Assembly (NCBI RefSeq): GCF_001953885.1
Contig: NZ_MQUS01000008.1
Coordinates: 1-64,000, forward strand
Length of the DNA: 64,000 nt
Direction of reading: 5' to 3'
Source of the DNA: Streptomyces sp. IMTB 2501
GTDB taxonomy: Bacteria > Actinomycetota > Actinomycetes > Streptomycetales > Streptomycetaceae
This document shows positions 8,416 to 16,476 of the stretch, one piece after another (the stretch's first letter is position 1; each line of letters starts with the position of its first letter). Position numbers and translations under genes: made by a program. A model generated the notes under the pieces. It saw only the letters and a program-made list of their open reading frames with translations. It did not search any database and was not told where the DNA came from.

Positions 8416-8433
8416 TTGACAGCGCCTTTGTCA
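8416..8433. promoter_or_regulatory. possible promoter -35 and inverted repeat upstream of the XRE gene
   Basis: TTGACA at 8416-8421 matches a consensus -35. Its last five bases pair with TGTCA at 8429-8433 across a 7-base spacer. An inverted repeat on a -35 box, 19 bases before the XRE start codon, would suit autoregulation. There is no convincing -10, so this is only a suggestion. Confidence 0.25.
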
Positions 8434-8451
8434 GGAACGGGAGTTGGCCGC

Positions 8452-9276
8452 ATGAGCGTTGACCGCAGGCCGCGGACGCCGCGCGAGAAGTACGGGGAGG
8501 AGCTGAGGCTGCGGCGGATCGCGGCCGGGCTCACCCAGGAACAGCTGGGCGAACTGATCGTGTGCTCACCCACGCTGATCAGTCATTACGAGGCGGGGAG
8601 GAGGCTGCCCAAGCCCGATGACGCACGGCGGATCGACCAGGCACTCAAAACGGACGGGTTCTTCACACGGTGGCTGGAGGACCTGGAGTCGAAGTACGCA
8701 CACTACTTCGCGGCCGTGGCCGAGCTTGAGCAACAGGCCACGCTGATCCAGCAGTTCGCGCTGTCGTTGGTTCCCGGCGTATTCCAGACCGAGGACTACG
8801 CGAGTGCCCTCTTCCGCGCCTACCGGCCGACCTATACGGCTGAGGAACTTGACGAGTTCCTCGTCAACCGCACAAAACGCCGCCAAATCCTCGACGGCTC
8901 CGAGCAGCCGGTCATCTGGACGCTGCTCGACGAGACGGTGCTGCGGCGCCGCGTCGGTGGCCCGCAGCTCATGGCCGAACAGCTGCACAAGATCGCGGAC
9001 ACGGCCGAGGCAGGGCGGCTGCGGCTTCATGTGCTTCCGTACGGTGTCGGGGCGGACCCGCTTCAGCAGAGCCTGCTCACGCTCATGAGCTTCGAGGACT
9101 CTGCTCCGGTGGCCTATGCCGAAGGCTTTCTCACCGGCAATCTGATGGACGATCCGGCGCTGGTGGCCGCCAGCCAGACCGCCTGCGCTCTCGCGCTGAG
9201 CGACGCGTTGTCGCAGCAGGAATCACTGGCCGCAGTCAGGGCGGCAGCGGAGGAACACGCACATGGTCAGCAGTGA
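8452..9276 (+). CDS. XRE-family regulator with DUF5753-type C-terminal domain
   Basis: A 274-residue protein starting at ATG 8452 behind GGGAG. Residues 14-70 are an XRE helix-turn-helix (L-T-Q-E-Q-L-G-E-L, then S-H-Y-E-A-G-R-R-L-P). The remaining 200 residues match the Scr1/DUF5753 type found in most such actinomycete regulators (Q-x-F-A-L-S-L-V-P-G-V-F-Q-T-E-D-Y-A). The family pairs with a small DUF397 protein, and here the DUF397 start overlaps this gene by 14 bases. Such pairs are described as regulator plus anti-regulator in development and antibiotic control. The targets here are unknown. Confidence 0.9.
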   Translation: MSVDRRPRTPREKYGEELRLRRIAAGLTQEQLGELIVCSPTLISHYEAGRRLPKPDDARRIDQALKTDGFFTRWLEDLESKYAHYFAAVAELEQQATLIQQFALSLVPGVFQTEDYASALFRAYRPTYTAEELDEFLVNRTKRRQILDGSEQPVIWTLLDETVLRRRVGGPQLMAEQLHKIADTAEAGRLRLHVLPYGVGADPLQQSLLTLMSFEDSAPVAYAEGFLTGNLMDDPALVAASQTACALALSDALSQQESLAAVRAAAEEHAHGQQ

Positions 9277-9490
9277 GCACACCGTCTCCGACTCGTCCAT
9301 GCTCACCGGGTGGTACAAGTCCAGCTACAGCAGTGGCAACAACGACGAATGCCTGGAGATCGCCTGCGGCCACACCGTCGTCCCCGTCCGCGACAGCAAA
9401 GTCACCACCGCACCTGCCCTGATCTTCTCCAGCGACGGCTGGCAGTCATTCGTGACCGCCGTCAAGGACGGTCGGATCGGGGACATCTGA
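9263..9490 (+). CDS. DUF397 small protein
   Basis: A 75-residue DUF397 protein. ATG 9263 overlaps the XRE gene and follows GGAGGAA. The family hallmarks are present: W-Y-K-S-S-Y-S-S-G-N-N-D-E-C-L-E-I-A, then V-P-V-R-D-S-K and a Trp in D-G-W-Q-S-F. DUF397 proteins lie next to XRE regulators with the C-terminal domain seen upstream and are thought to modulate them. The overlap implies translational coupling. Confidence 0.92.
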   Translation: MVSSEHTVSDSSMLTGWYKSSYSSGNNDECLEIACGHTVVPVRDSKVTTAPALIFSSDGWQSFVTAVKDGRIGDI

Positions 9491-9570
9491 GAGAGGCATC
9501 TTGAACCCGAACATGATTGGATCTTCGCCGTCGCCCTTCGCGACAGGAAACCGATCAGGGAACGGGGAAC

Positions 9571-10005
9571 ATGCGCAGGACAGTTACCGTCGCAGCCGCC
9601 CTCGCCACGGCGGCGCTGCTGCTGACGGGATGCGGCGGCAGCGGCAAGGACTCGGCCAGCGGCAAAGCGGCCTCGCCGAGCGTGCCGTCGGCGGCCAAGA
9701 CAGCCGACAAGGCCACCCACACCGTGACGCTGCAGGTCGCCGGCGAGGGCAGCACAATGGTGATGTACAACCTGTCGAGCGATGGCTCCGGGACACAGAA
9801 GCTGCCGTGGACGAAGACGGAGACCATCCACCTCACGGCTGCTGAACAGCGGGTGGGGTACCTGGTGTCGGTCGTCCCGGGCTCGGTCCAGGGCACCGGC
9901 GGGACGCTGAAGATGGCATCCTGCATGATCAAGGTCGATGGCAGGCAAGTCACCGACAACGACGGCGGCAAGAGCAACAAGCCCTGCGAGTACAAGGTCA
10001 GGTAG
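9571..10005 (+). CDS. MmpS-like lipoprotein
   Basis: A 144-residue lipoprotein. ATG 9571 is chosen because GGGGAA precedes it and the signal peptide starts directly (M-R-R-T-V-T-V-A-A-A-L-A-T-A). The lipobox L-L-T-G-C gives a lipidated Cys near residue 20, followed by a Ser/Ala/Lys linker. The mature part (about residues 50-144) looks like the small beta-sandwich of MmpS transport-accessory proteins: T-V-T-L-Q-V-A-G-E-G, L-P-W-T-K-T, and a Cys pair around M-A-S-C-M-I-K-V-D-G and K-P-C-E-Y. No MmpL transporter is adjacent. The resemblance is by pattern only. Confidence 0.7.
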   Translation: MRRTVTVAAALATAALLLTGCGGSGKDSASGKAASPSVPSAAKTADKATHTVTLQVAGEGSTMVMYNLSSDGSGTQKLPWTKTETIHLTAAEQRVGYLVSVVPGSVQGTGGTLKMASCMIKVDGRQVTDNDGGKSNKPCEYKVR

Positions 10006-10014
10006 GGCGGACCC

Positions 10015-10044
10015 CGGCCTGACCCGGTGCGCCGGGTCGGGCCG
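10015..10044. terminator. bidirectional hairpin between convergent genes
   Basis: A 13-bp stem (10015-10027 with 10032-10044, one U-G pair) with a TGCG loop lies between the lipoprotein stop and the stop of the convergent sugar isomerase gene. It has no U-tract, as usual for Streptomyces terminators. Confidence 0.7.
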
Positions 10045-10048
10045 CGAA

Positions 10049-10888
10049 CTACGAGCGGATCACCTGCTGCACGAACCGCGCCGCCGTCTCCGCCAGCACT
10101 TCCCGGCCATCCCTGGCCCATAGATCGTCGTTGAAGAGTTCGACCTCGATCGGGCCCGTGTATCCAGCCGCCTCCACATAGTCCCGCCACTCGCGCATGT
10201 CGATCGCACCGTCGCCGATCTGGCCCCGGCCGTTGAGGACACCCTCGGGCAACGGGGTGATCCAGTCGGCGAGCTGGAAGGAGTGGATACGGCCGCTCGC
10301 CCCCGCCCGCGCGATCTGCGCCGGAGCCTGGTCGTCCCACCAGATGTGGTACGTGTCCACGGTCACCCCGACCTGGTGCGCCGGGAAGCGTTCGGCCAGG
10401 TCCAGGGCCTGGGCCAGGGTCGAGACCACGCAGCGGTCGGACGCGTACATGGGGTGCAGCGGCTCGATGGCCAGGCGGACGCCGTGGTTCTCGGCGTACG
10501 GCGCCAGTTCGGCGAGGGCGTCGGCGATGCGTTCGCGAGCCGCCCGCAGGTCCTTGCTGCCGGGCGGGAGGCCGCCCGAGACCAGGACCAGGGTGTCCGT
10601 GCCGAGCGTCGCCGCCTCCTCGATCGCACGCCGGTTGTCCGCCAGCGCCGCCGCTCGCGCCTCCGGGTCGATCGCCGTGAAGAAGCCGCCCCGGCACAGC
10701 GTCGTCACCGTCAGGCCCGACGCGCGGATCAGTTGCGCCGTCTCCGTCAGGCCGTACTCCCGCACCGGTTCCCGCCACAGGCCCACCTGACCGACACCCA
10801 ACTGACCACAGGCGCCCACCAGTTCCGGCAGCGCCAGCTGCTTCACCGTCATCTGGTTGATGCTGAGACGCGAGAGTTCGGCCGTCAT
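10049..10888 (-). CDS. sugar phosphate isomerase/epimerase (TIM barrel)
   Basis: A 279-residue AP-endonuclease-2-type TIM barrel, the family of xylose isomerase-like and IolE/IolI/hydroxypyruvate isomerase-like enzymes. Metal-ligand motifs are visible: A-I-E-P-L-H-P, V-T-V-D-T-Y-H-I-W-W-D and I-E-V-E-L-F. ATG 10888 overlaps the stop of the DUF993 gene by 4 bp. It is the last gene of a three-gene operon with a dehydrogenase and a DUF993 enzyme, so it probably isomerises or dehydrates an oxidised sugar intermediate. The exact substrate cannot be read. Confidence 0.85.
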   Translation of the reverse strand: MTAELSRLSINQMTVKQLALPELVGACGQLGVGQVGLWREPVREYGLTETAQLIRASGLTVTTLCRGGFFTAIDPEARAAALADNRRAIEEAATLGTDTLVLVSGGLPPGSKDLRAARERIADALAELAPYAENHGVRLAIEPLHPMYASDRCVVSTLAQALDLAERFPAHQVGVTVDTYHIWWDDQAPAQIARAGASGRIHSFQLADWITPLPEGVLNGRGQIGDGAIDMREWRDYVEAAGYTGPIEVELFNDDLWARDGREVLAETAARFVQQVIRS

Positions 10889-12036
10889 GAGGTCACCCCG
10901 TACAGCGACAGCAGCGTCTTCATCCGCTCCTCCGCGAGCTTCGGGTCCGGGAACAGACCCAGGCCGTCGGCGAGTTCGTAGGCGCGGGCCAGGTGCGGCA
11001 GGGAGCGGGCCGACTGGAGGCCGCCAACCATCGCGAAGTGCGTCTGGTGGCCCGCGAGCCAGGCCAGGAACACCACGCCGGTCTTGTAGAAGCGGGTCGG
11101 GGTCCGGAAGAGGTGGCGGGACAGTTCCACGGTTGGGTCCAGCAGGCCCCGGAAGCCGGCCGTGTCCCCCGTGTCCAGCACCCGTACCGCCTGAGCCGCC
11201 AGCGGGCCCAGCGGGTCGAAGATGCCGAGCAGGGCGTGGCTGAAGCCCTGGTCGTCACCCGCGATCAGCTCAGGGTAGTGGAAGTCGTCGCCGGTGTAGC
11301 AGCGGACCCCTCGGGGCAGTCTGCGGCGCAGGCCGATCTCGCGCCGGGCGTCCAGCAGCGACACCTTGACGCCGTCGACCTTGTCCGGGTACGCGGCGAT
11401 GACGTCCAGGAACACCTCCGTCGCCGGGTCCAGGTCCGTCGCGCCCCAGTAGCCCTCCAGCGCCGGGTCGAACATCGGGCCCAGCCAGTGCAGGATCACC
11501 GGCTCGGCGGACTGGCGCAGCAGGTGGCCGTAGACCTCCAGGTACTCCTCGGGGCCGGAAGCGGCGGAGGTCAGGGCCCGGGACGCCATCAGGATCGGCT
11601 GGGCGCCCGCCTCCTCGACCACGGCCAGCTGTTCCTCGTAGGCGGCGCGGATCTCCGCGAGCGAACCGCCCGTGAGCTGGTCGGTGCCGACCCCGCAGGC
11701 GATCCGGCCCCCGGCCGACCGTGCCTCGGCCGCGCTACGGCGGATCAGCTCGGCCGCGCCCGCCCAGTCCAGGCCCATGCCGCGCTGGGCGGTGTCCATC
11801 GCCTCGGCGACGCCGAGTCCGTGGGACCAGAGGTGACGGCGGAAGGCGAGGGTGGCGTCCCAGTCGACGGCGGCGGGCGAGTCGGGGGTCGTGTCGGCGT
11901 ACGGGTCGGCCACGACATGCGCCGCCGCGAAGACCGTACGGGAGGTGAAGGGGGTGCCCGGTGTCACCGGCAGGGGCTCGGTGCGGGGCTCGTACGGCCG
12001 CAACGTCCCATCGAGGGACGGGAGTTGAATAGTCAC
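10885..12036 (-). CDS. DUF993 protein (dihydrodipicolinate synthase/aldolase-like)
   Basis: A 383-residue protein from GTG 12036, chosen because it overlaps the dehydrogenase stop as GTGA with AAGGAGAT-like purines upstream. It belongs to DUF993, annotated as dihydrodipicolinate synthase-like, with long barrel-type stretches including H-W-L-G-P-M-F-D-P and D-G-V-K-V-S-L-L-D. A candidate Schiff-base Lys lies in the V-K-V-S stretch. The family commonly sits in operons with Gfo/Idh/MocA dehydrogenases and sugar isomerases, as here. An aldolase or hydrolase step in degrading an unidentified sugar or cyclitol is likely but inferred. Confidence 0.85.
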   Translation of the reverse strand: MTIQLPSLDGTLRPYEPRTEPLPVTPGTPFTSRTVFAAAHVVADPYADTTPDSPAAVDWDATLAFRRHLWSHGLGVAEAMDTAQRGMGLDWAGAAELIRRSAAEARSAGGRIACGVGTDQLTGGSLAEIRAAYEEQLAVVEEAGAQPILMASRALTSAASGPEEYLEVYGHLLRQSAEPVILHWLGPMFDPALEGYWGATDLDPATEVFLDVIAAYPDKVDGVKVSLLDARREIGLRRRLPRGVRCYTGDDFHYPELIAGDDQGFSHALLGIFDPLGPLAAQAVRVLDTGDTAGFRGLLDPTVELSRHLFRTPTRFYKTGVVFLAWLAGHQTHFAMVGGLQSARSLPHLARAYELADGLGLFPDPKLAEERMKTLLSLYGVTS

Positions 12037-13184
12037 AAGGAGATCTCCGGTACCTCGATACGGCGCCCCTCGGCCGAGGACTTCAGTCCCAGCTCGGCGA
12101 GTTGGACACCACGGGCACCGGCCAGCAGGTCCCAGTGGTACGGGGCGTCGGCGTAGACGTGCTTGAGGAACAGCTCCCACTGGGCCTTGAAGCCGTTGTC
12201 GAAGTCCCCGTTGTCCGGCACCTCCTGCCACTGGTCGCGGAAGACCTCCGTCGCGGGGATGTCCGGGTTCCAGACCGGCTTGGGGGTCGCGGAGCGGTGC
12301 TGGGCGCGGCAGGTGCGCAGGCCGGCGACGGCGGAGCCCTCGGTGCCGTCGACCTGGAACTCGACCAGTTCGTCGCGGTTGACCCGGACCGCCCAGGAGG
12401 AGTTGATCTGGGCGACGGCGCCGCTCTCCAGCTCGAAGATGCCGTAGGCCGCGTCGTCCGCCGTCGCGTCGTAGGGCTTGCCCTGTTCGTCCCAGCGCTG
12501 CGGGATGTGGGTGGTGGCGAGGGCCTGGACGGACTTCACTCGGCCGAACAGTTCGTGCAGGACGTATTCCCAGTGCGGGAACATGTCGACGACGATGCCG
12601 CCGCCGTCCTCCGCTCGGTAGTTCCAGGAGGGGCGCTGGGCCGGCTGCCAGTCGCCCTCGAACACCCAGTAGCCGAACTCTCCCCGGACGGAGAGGACGC
12701 GGCCGAAGAAGCCGCCGTCGATGAGGCGCTTCAGCTTCAGCAGGCCCGGCAGGAAGATCTTGTCCTGGACCACGCCGTGCTTGACGCCCTTCTCCTGGGC
12801 GAGACGGGCGAGTTCGAGGGCGCCGGCCAGTCCCGTCGCCGTCGGCTTCTCGGTGTAGACGTGTTTTCCGGCGGCGATCGCCTTCTTGATCGACTCCTCG
12901 CGGGCGGAGGTGACCTGGGAGTCGAAGTAGATGTCGACGACCGGGTCGGCGAGAACGGCGTCCACGTCGGTGGAGACGTGATCGAGGCCGTGCCGGTCGG
13001 CGATCTCCCTGAGCGCGTGCTCGCGTCGGCCCAGCAGGACCGGCTCCGGCCACAGCACGGTGCCGTCGCCGAGGTCGAGCCCGCCCGCCTCACGCAGGGC
13101 GAGGATCGACCGGACGAGGTGCTGGCGGTAGCCCATGCGCCCGGTCACGCCGTTCATGGCGATACGCACCGTCTTGCGTGTCAC
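12033..13184 (-). CDS. Gfo/Idh/MocA-family oxidoreductase
   Basis: A 383-residue NAD(P)-dependent dehydrogenase. GTG 13184 follows AAGGGGA. The frame is open further upstream, but those residues are unlike the family. The N-terminal Rossmann fold opens V-R-I-A-M-N-G-V-T-G-R-M-G, and the conserved E-K-P motif is in Y-T-E-K-P-T-A. The C-terminal domain covers substrate binding (W-N-Y-R-A-E-D-G-G-G-I-V-V-D-M-F-P-H). It is first in the operon with DUF993 and the isomerase, and so likely oxidises a sugar or cyclitol. The 266-base gap to the divergent LacI gene holds an AAGCGCTT operator. Confidence 0.9.
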   Translation of the reverse strand: MTRKTVRIAMNGVTGRMGYRQHLVRSILALREAGGLDLGDGTVLWPEPVLLGRREHALREIADRHGLDHVSTDVDAVLADPVVDIYFDSQVTSAREESIKKAIAAGKHVYTEKPTATGLAGALELARLAQEKGVKHGVVQDKIFLPGLLKLKRLIDGGFFGRVLSVRGEFGYWVFEGDWQPAQRPSWNYRAEDGGGIVVDMFPHWEYVLHELFGRVKSVQALATTHIPQRWDEQGKPYDATADDAAYGIFELESGAVAQINSSWAVRVNRDELVEFQVDGTEGSAVAGLRTCRAQHRSATPKPVWNPDIPATEVFRDQWQEVPDNGDFDNGFKAQWELFLKHVYADAPYHWDLLAGARGVQLAELGLKSSAEGRRIEVPEISL

Positions 13185-13256
13185 GTCAGTCCCCTTCGGG
13201 GGCGCCGCGCGCCCCGGTCGGTACGGCAAGCGAGTAAGCGAGCAAGCGAGCGCAGC

Positions 13257-13264
13257 AAGCGCTT
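13257..13264. promoter_or_regulatory. LacI-type operator AAGCGCTT between divergent genes
   Basis: The palindrome AAGCGCTT, within GCAAGCGCTTTC, lies 73 bases from the dehydrogenase start and 187 from the LacI start. This is the classic core of LacI/GalR-family operators. It is preceded by three near-copies of GCAAGCGAG (13226-13250). The likely ligand is the divergently encoded LacI regulator. Confidence 0.6.
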
Positions 13265-13450
13265 TCTATCGTGAGAAGCTAGCCTCTGGACACTGGTCTG
13301 TACAAGACCGTGTCCCCTTCGAATTGTTCGAGGGGGCGAACACTCCGGGTCCATGGCTTTAAGGTCTGGTCGACAGTTTCTCGGAACCAGTGGCCTGGCC
13401 TGGCTGTCTACGAGGGCGTACGACACGATGCGCGACCGGAGGACGACGAC

Positions 13451-14503
13451 ATGACGGTGACCCTGGCGGATGTGGCGGCCCGCGCCCAGGTCTCACCCGC
13501 GACGGTGTCGCGCGTGCTGAACGGCAACTACCCGGTGGCTGCCTCGACGCGCGAGCGGGTGCTGCGAGCGGTGGACGAGCTGGACTACGTCCTCAACGGC
13601 CCCGCGAGCGCCCTCGCCGCGGCCACGTCGGATCTGGTCGGGATCCTCGTCAACGACATCGCCGACCCGTTCTTCGGGATCATGGCGAGCGCGATCCAGG
13701 CCGAGATCTGCGGTCCGGGCGGCCGGGCGGGCGGCGAGCGGCTGGCGGTCGTGTGCAACACGGGCGGCTCGCCGGAGCGGGAACTGACGTATCTGACGCT
13801 GCTGCAGCGGCAGCGGGCGGCGGCCGTGGTGCTGACCGGCGGGGCCGTGGAGGACGCGCCGCACGCGGCGGCGGTCGCGGCGAAGCTGCGCAAGCTGGCG
13901 GAGGCCGGCACCCGGGTGGTGCTGTGCGGGCGGCCGCCTGCGCCCGGCACCGACGCGGTCGCCCTCACCTTCGACAACCGGGGCGGGGCACGCCGGCTCA
14001 CCGAGCATCTGCTCGGCCTCGGCCATCGGCGCCTCGGCTACATCGCGGGCCCCGAGGAGCGTACGACGACCCGGCACCGGCTGGAGGGCCACCGGGCCGC
14101 GCTGGCGGCGGCGGGGGTCGAGGAGGACCCTCGCTGGACGGTGCACGGGCGGTACGACCGGCAGTCCGGGTACGAGGCCACGCTGGAGTTGTTGCGCCGT
14201 GACCCCTCGCTGACGGCGGTCGTCGCAGCGAACGACTCCGTGGCCCTGGGGGCGTCCGCGGCGCTGCGGGAGTCGGGGCTGCGGGTTCCCGAGGATGTGT
14301 CGGTGGCCGGGTTCGACGACCTGCCGTTCAGTGTGGACGCGGTGCCTTCGCTCACGACGGTGCGGTTGCCGCTGGCGGAGGCGGGGGCGCGGGCCGGGCG
14401 CATCGCCATGGGGCGGGAGGAGGCGCCGCCGGGAGGTGTCGCCTCCGTCCGGGGGGAGTTGATGGTGCGGGGGTCCACCGGGGTGCCGTCAGCGGGGAAG
14501 TGA
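13451..14503 (+). CDS. LacI-family regulator of the dehydrogenase/DUF993/isomerase operon
   Basis: A 350-residue LacI regulator from ATG 13451 behind CGGAGG. The helix-turn-helix is V-T-L-A-D-V-A-A-R-A-Q-V-S-P-A-T-V-S-R-V-L-N. The hinge is changed to V-L-N-G-P-A-S-A-L-A-A-A-T rather than the more usual R-P-N-x-x-A-R-S-L. The effector domain runs from residue 60, ending with the usual V-A-G-F-D-D-L-P segment. It is divergent from the three-gene sugar operon, with AAGCGCTT between, so it is its probable repressor. Its last 15 bases overlap the convergent monooxygenase gene. Confidence 0.9.
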   Translation: MTVTLADVAARAQVSPATVSRVLNGNYPVAASTRERVLRAVDELDYVLNGPASALAAATSDLVGILVNDIADPFFGIMASAIQAEICGPGGRAGGERLAVVCNTGGSPERELTYLTLLQRQRAAAVVLTGGAVEDAPHAAAVAAKLRKLAEAGTRVVLCGRPPAPGTDAVALTFDNRGGARRLTEHLLGLGHRRLGYIAGPEERTTTRHRLEGHRAALAAAGVEEDPRWTVHGRYDRQSGYEATLELLRRDPSLTAVVAANDSVALGASAALRESGLRVPEDVSVAGFDDLPFSVDAVPSLTTVRLPLAEAGARAGRIAMGREEAPPGGVASVRGELMVRGSTGVPSAGK

Positions 14504-15721
14504 CCGGCCCAGAATCGGCAGCGCCGCCTCGCCCCTGCGGCGGTCGTGGTACCAGCGCTTGCCCGTGTCGTAGGCACGCCGTGCGCCGCGGACGGCGGCG
14601 AGCTGGGTGGCCAGGTGGACCTGGTACTTCCAGGCGCGCTGCCGGCCGGTGCGGACCGACATGGCGTAGGCGAAGGAGACCGGGTCGCGGTCCAGATAGT
14701 CGTCGAGCTGCTCGAACCAGGCCATGCTGGAGCGCGCTCCGGCCTGCGTGGAGTGCAGTTCGGCGCGGCGGTGCTGGTCGTACTCGCGCAGCGCCGTCCG
14801 CAGGTCCGGGTACCGGGTAAGAGCGTGGGCCAGCACGATCGCGTCGATGATCGCGAGCCGGGTGCCGGAGCCGAGCGTGAAGTGGGTGGTGTGGGCGGCG
14901 TCGCCGGCCAGGACGACATTGCCGTCGACCCAGGTCCGGTTGCTGATGTGCCCGAACCGCTGCCACTTCGCCGGTTCGCCGCGTGATCTGCTGATCAGGG
15001 AGTGGCCGTCGAGGGCGCGGTGGAAGATCTTCTCCAGCAGGGGTACGGCGTCCTCGGCTTCGAGCGTGTCGAGCCCCAGGCCCTGCCAGGTCCGCGGTGA
15101 GCACTCCACGATGCAGGTGCTGATCCGCCCCTTGATCGACGGGTAGGCGTGGAACCAGATCCAGCCCGCGGGGGTCTCCTCGAAGTCGAAGACGAAGCTG
15201 CCGAACTGCCGGTCGGTGCCGAGCCAGATGTAGGGGTTGCGGCCGGTCTCCACGTGGGTGCCGAAGTGCTCGACGCGGCTCTGCCGGATCCGGCTGCCCG
15301 CGCCGTCCGCGGCCAGGATCAGGTCGGCCTCCGGCAGGTCGGCGGGGTCGTCGAGCTTCTGGCCGTGCCGGACGTCGACGCCGAGTGCTCGCGCGCGCCG
15401 GGTCAGGACCTCCAGCAGGGCGGCGCGGCCCATGCTGTAGCCGTAGCCGCCGAAGTACGCGGTGCCGTCGTGCCGGCTGCCGTGCAGGCGGATCTCCTGG
15501 TCCTGCCAGAGCACGGAACCGGCGCTCACCGCCCGTGCGCTCTCGGGGTCGGTGCGGTGCAGGATGTCCAGCAGATCGTTCCAGTACACGACGCCCCAGC
15601 CGTACGTCGCCTCCGGCGGATCCCGCTCGATCACGATGATCTCGTGCCCGGCGTCCCGCAGTTTCGCGGCGATCGAGAAGTACAGCCCGGCCGGACCTCC
15701 ACCCACGCAGACGATCCTCAT
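14489..15721 (-). CDS. FAD-dependent aromatic monooxygenase
   Basis: A 410-residue group A flavoprotein monooxygenase. The dinucleotide fold V-G-G-G-P-A-G-L-Y is at residues 6-14, and the FAD motif is V-V-L-A-G-D-A-A-H-T-T-H-F near 290. From memory it resembles the hydroxylase part of salicylyl-CoA 5-hydroxylases and VioD-type enzymes, including the R-D-P-P-E-A-T-Y-G-W-G-V-V-Y stretch. It would hydroxylate an aromatic or CoA-bound substrate with NAD(P)H and oxygen. It stands alone with no visible pathway partners. ATG 15721 is followed on the far side by the terminator of the next gene. Confidence 0.85.
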   Translation of the reverse strand: MRIVCVGGGPAGLYFSIAAKLRDAGHEIIVIERDPPEATYGWGVVYWNDLLDILHRTDPESARAVSAGSVLWQDQEIRLHGSRHDGTAYFGGYGYSMGRAALLEVLTRRARALGVDVRHGQKLDDPADLPEADLILAADGAGSRIRQSRVEHFGTHVETGRNPYIWLGTDRQFGSFVFDFEETPAGWIWFHAYPSIKGRISTCIVECSPRTWQGLGLDTLEAEDAVPLLEKIFHRALDGHSLISRSRGEPAKWQRFGHISNRTWVDGNVVLAGDAAHTTHFTLGSGTRLAIIDAIVLAHALTRYPDLRTALREYDQHRRAELHSTQAGARSSMAWFEQLDDYLDRDPVSFAYAMSVRTGRQRAWKYQVHLATQLAAVRGARRAYDTGKRWYHDRRRGEAALPILGRSLPR

Positions 15722-15752
15722 CCGGTCACCGCCTCACCGTCTGGTCATATGG

Positions 15753-15784
15753 ATCCGGGTGCCCTTGGGGTCGGGCACCCGGAT
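15753..15784 (-). terminator. terminator hairpin after the Gly-rich secreted gene
   Basis: A perfect 12-bp stem ATCCGGGTGCCC (15753-15764) with GGGCACCCGGAT (15773-15784) and an 8-base loop. It lies between the stop of the repeat protein at 15828 and the monooxygenase start, and ends transcription of the former. Confidence 0.75.
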
Positions 15785-15827
15785 TCACCCTTTGTTCTCA
15801 GAGGGCGTCGATCACGCCTGCCGGCAT

Positions 15828-16139
15828 TCAGTCGCAGCCGCCATCTCCCCAACCCCAGCCGCCGTCGCCCCAGCCCCAGCCGCCGTGGTCGTCGCCCCAG
15901 CCCCAACCGCCGTGGTCGCCCCAACCGCCGTGGTCGCCCCAGCCGCCGTGGTCGCCCCAGCCGCCGCCGTGGTCGCCCCAACCACCACCGTGGTCGTCGG
16001 TGAACGCGGAGGCGGTGACGTGCTCAGGAGCAGCGGTGGTGGCGGCGTGGGCAGCCCCGGCTCCGGCCGCGATGGCCAGGATCGGTGCTGAGCAGACCGC
16101 GATGGCCACTCTCTTGATACGAGTCGCGTGCGCGCGCAT
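15828..16139 (-). CDS. secreted Gly/Trp/Asp/His-rich repeat protein
   Basis: A 103-residue protein from ATG 16139 behind GAGAGGGG. It has a Sec signal peptide of about 34 residues (R-I-K-R-V-A-I-A-V then a hydrophobic run ending A-H-A-A). The mature half is almost entirely short repeats of G-G-W-G-D-H, then G-W-G-D, ending G-D-G-G-C-D with a lone Cys. About eight Trp and several regular Asp/His could bind metal or form a sticky extracellular matrix. No enzyme domain is present. It has its own terminator and a long AT-richer upstream region. Function unknown. Confidence 0.75.
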   Translation of the reverse strand: MRAHATRIKRVAIAVCSAPILAIAAGAGAAHAATTAAPEHVTASAFTDDHGGGWGDHGGGWGDHGGWGDHGGWGDHGGWGWGDDHGGWGWGDGGWGWGDGGCD

Positions 16140-16293
16140 GATGAGCCCCTCTCCGAGGGTTTGATTGTTTTTCGGCGGCCTCCACGGGCCGTCCGCCAGC
16201 GCTCCAGAGCCTGCGCGTAGCTCTGCGCATCGTCCGCCGCCCGCGATGCCCTGCGGGGGCGTCGTCACTGCCGATTCAAAACGGACATATGTG

Positions 16294-16311
16294 ACGTTTG
16301 ATTTCAAACGT
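16294..16311. promoter_or_regulatory. palindrome ACGTTTGA-TT-TCAAACGT
   Basis: Two perfect 8-bp arms with a 2-base spacer lie about 155 bases upstream of the repeat-protein start and 166 upstream of the MarR-GNAT start, in the AT-richest part of the gap. It looks like a dimeric regulator operator. The regulator is unknown. Confidence 0.45.
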
Positions 16312-16434
16312 ACGATGCGATCGCGAGGATGTCAAAAGCTGGACCAGTCAGAGAAAGAAAGAACCAGCAAAGGAAGTTGGGGCGCCGAAAGGGGTCGATC
16401 CATGGACGCGGGCGGGCGGCGGACCTAGGCTCGG

Positions 16435-16449
16435 AGAGACGATATCTCT
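16435..16449. promoter_or_regulatory. inverted repeat AGAGA-N5-TCTCT before the MarR-GNAT gene
   Basis: AGAGACGATATCTCT ends 27 bases before the ATG of the MarR-type regulator. Position and symmetry suit autoregulation by the MarR domain. The arms are short, so this is tentative. Confidence 0.4.
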
Positions 16450-16476
16450 GACTGAGTCAAGCATCTGGGGGCGATC

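Larger units (their letters stand above)
16140..16476. other. divergent intergenic region, locally AT-rich
   Basis: This 337-base gap separates the repeat-protein start from the MarR-GNAT start. It holds the palindromes at 16294-16311 and 16435-16449, and an AT-richer stretch near 16265-16340 including ACATATGT, unusual for this genome. No further gene was recognised. Confidence 0.5.

Noticed and set aside
15840..15995. Possible CRISPR or satellite in the Gly-rich gene
   Set aside because: The repeats are codon-based, variable, and end in a normal stop behind a signal-peptide gene.
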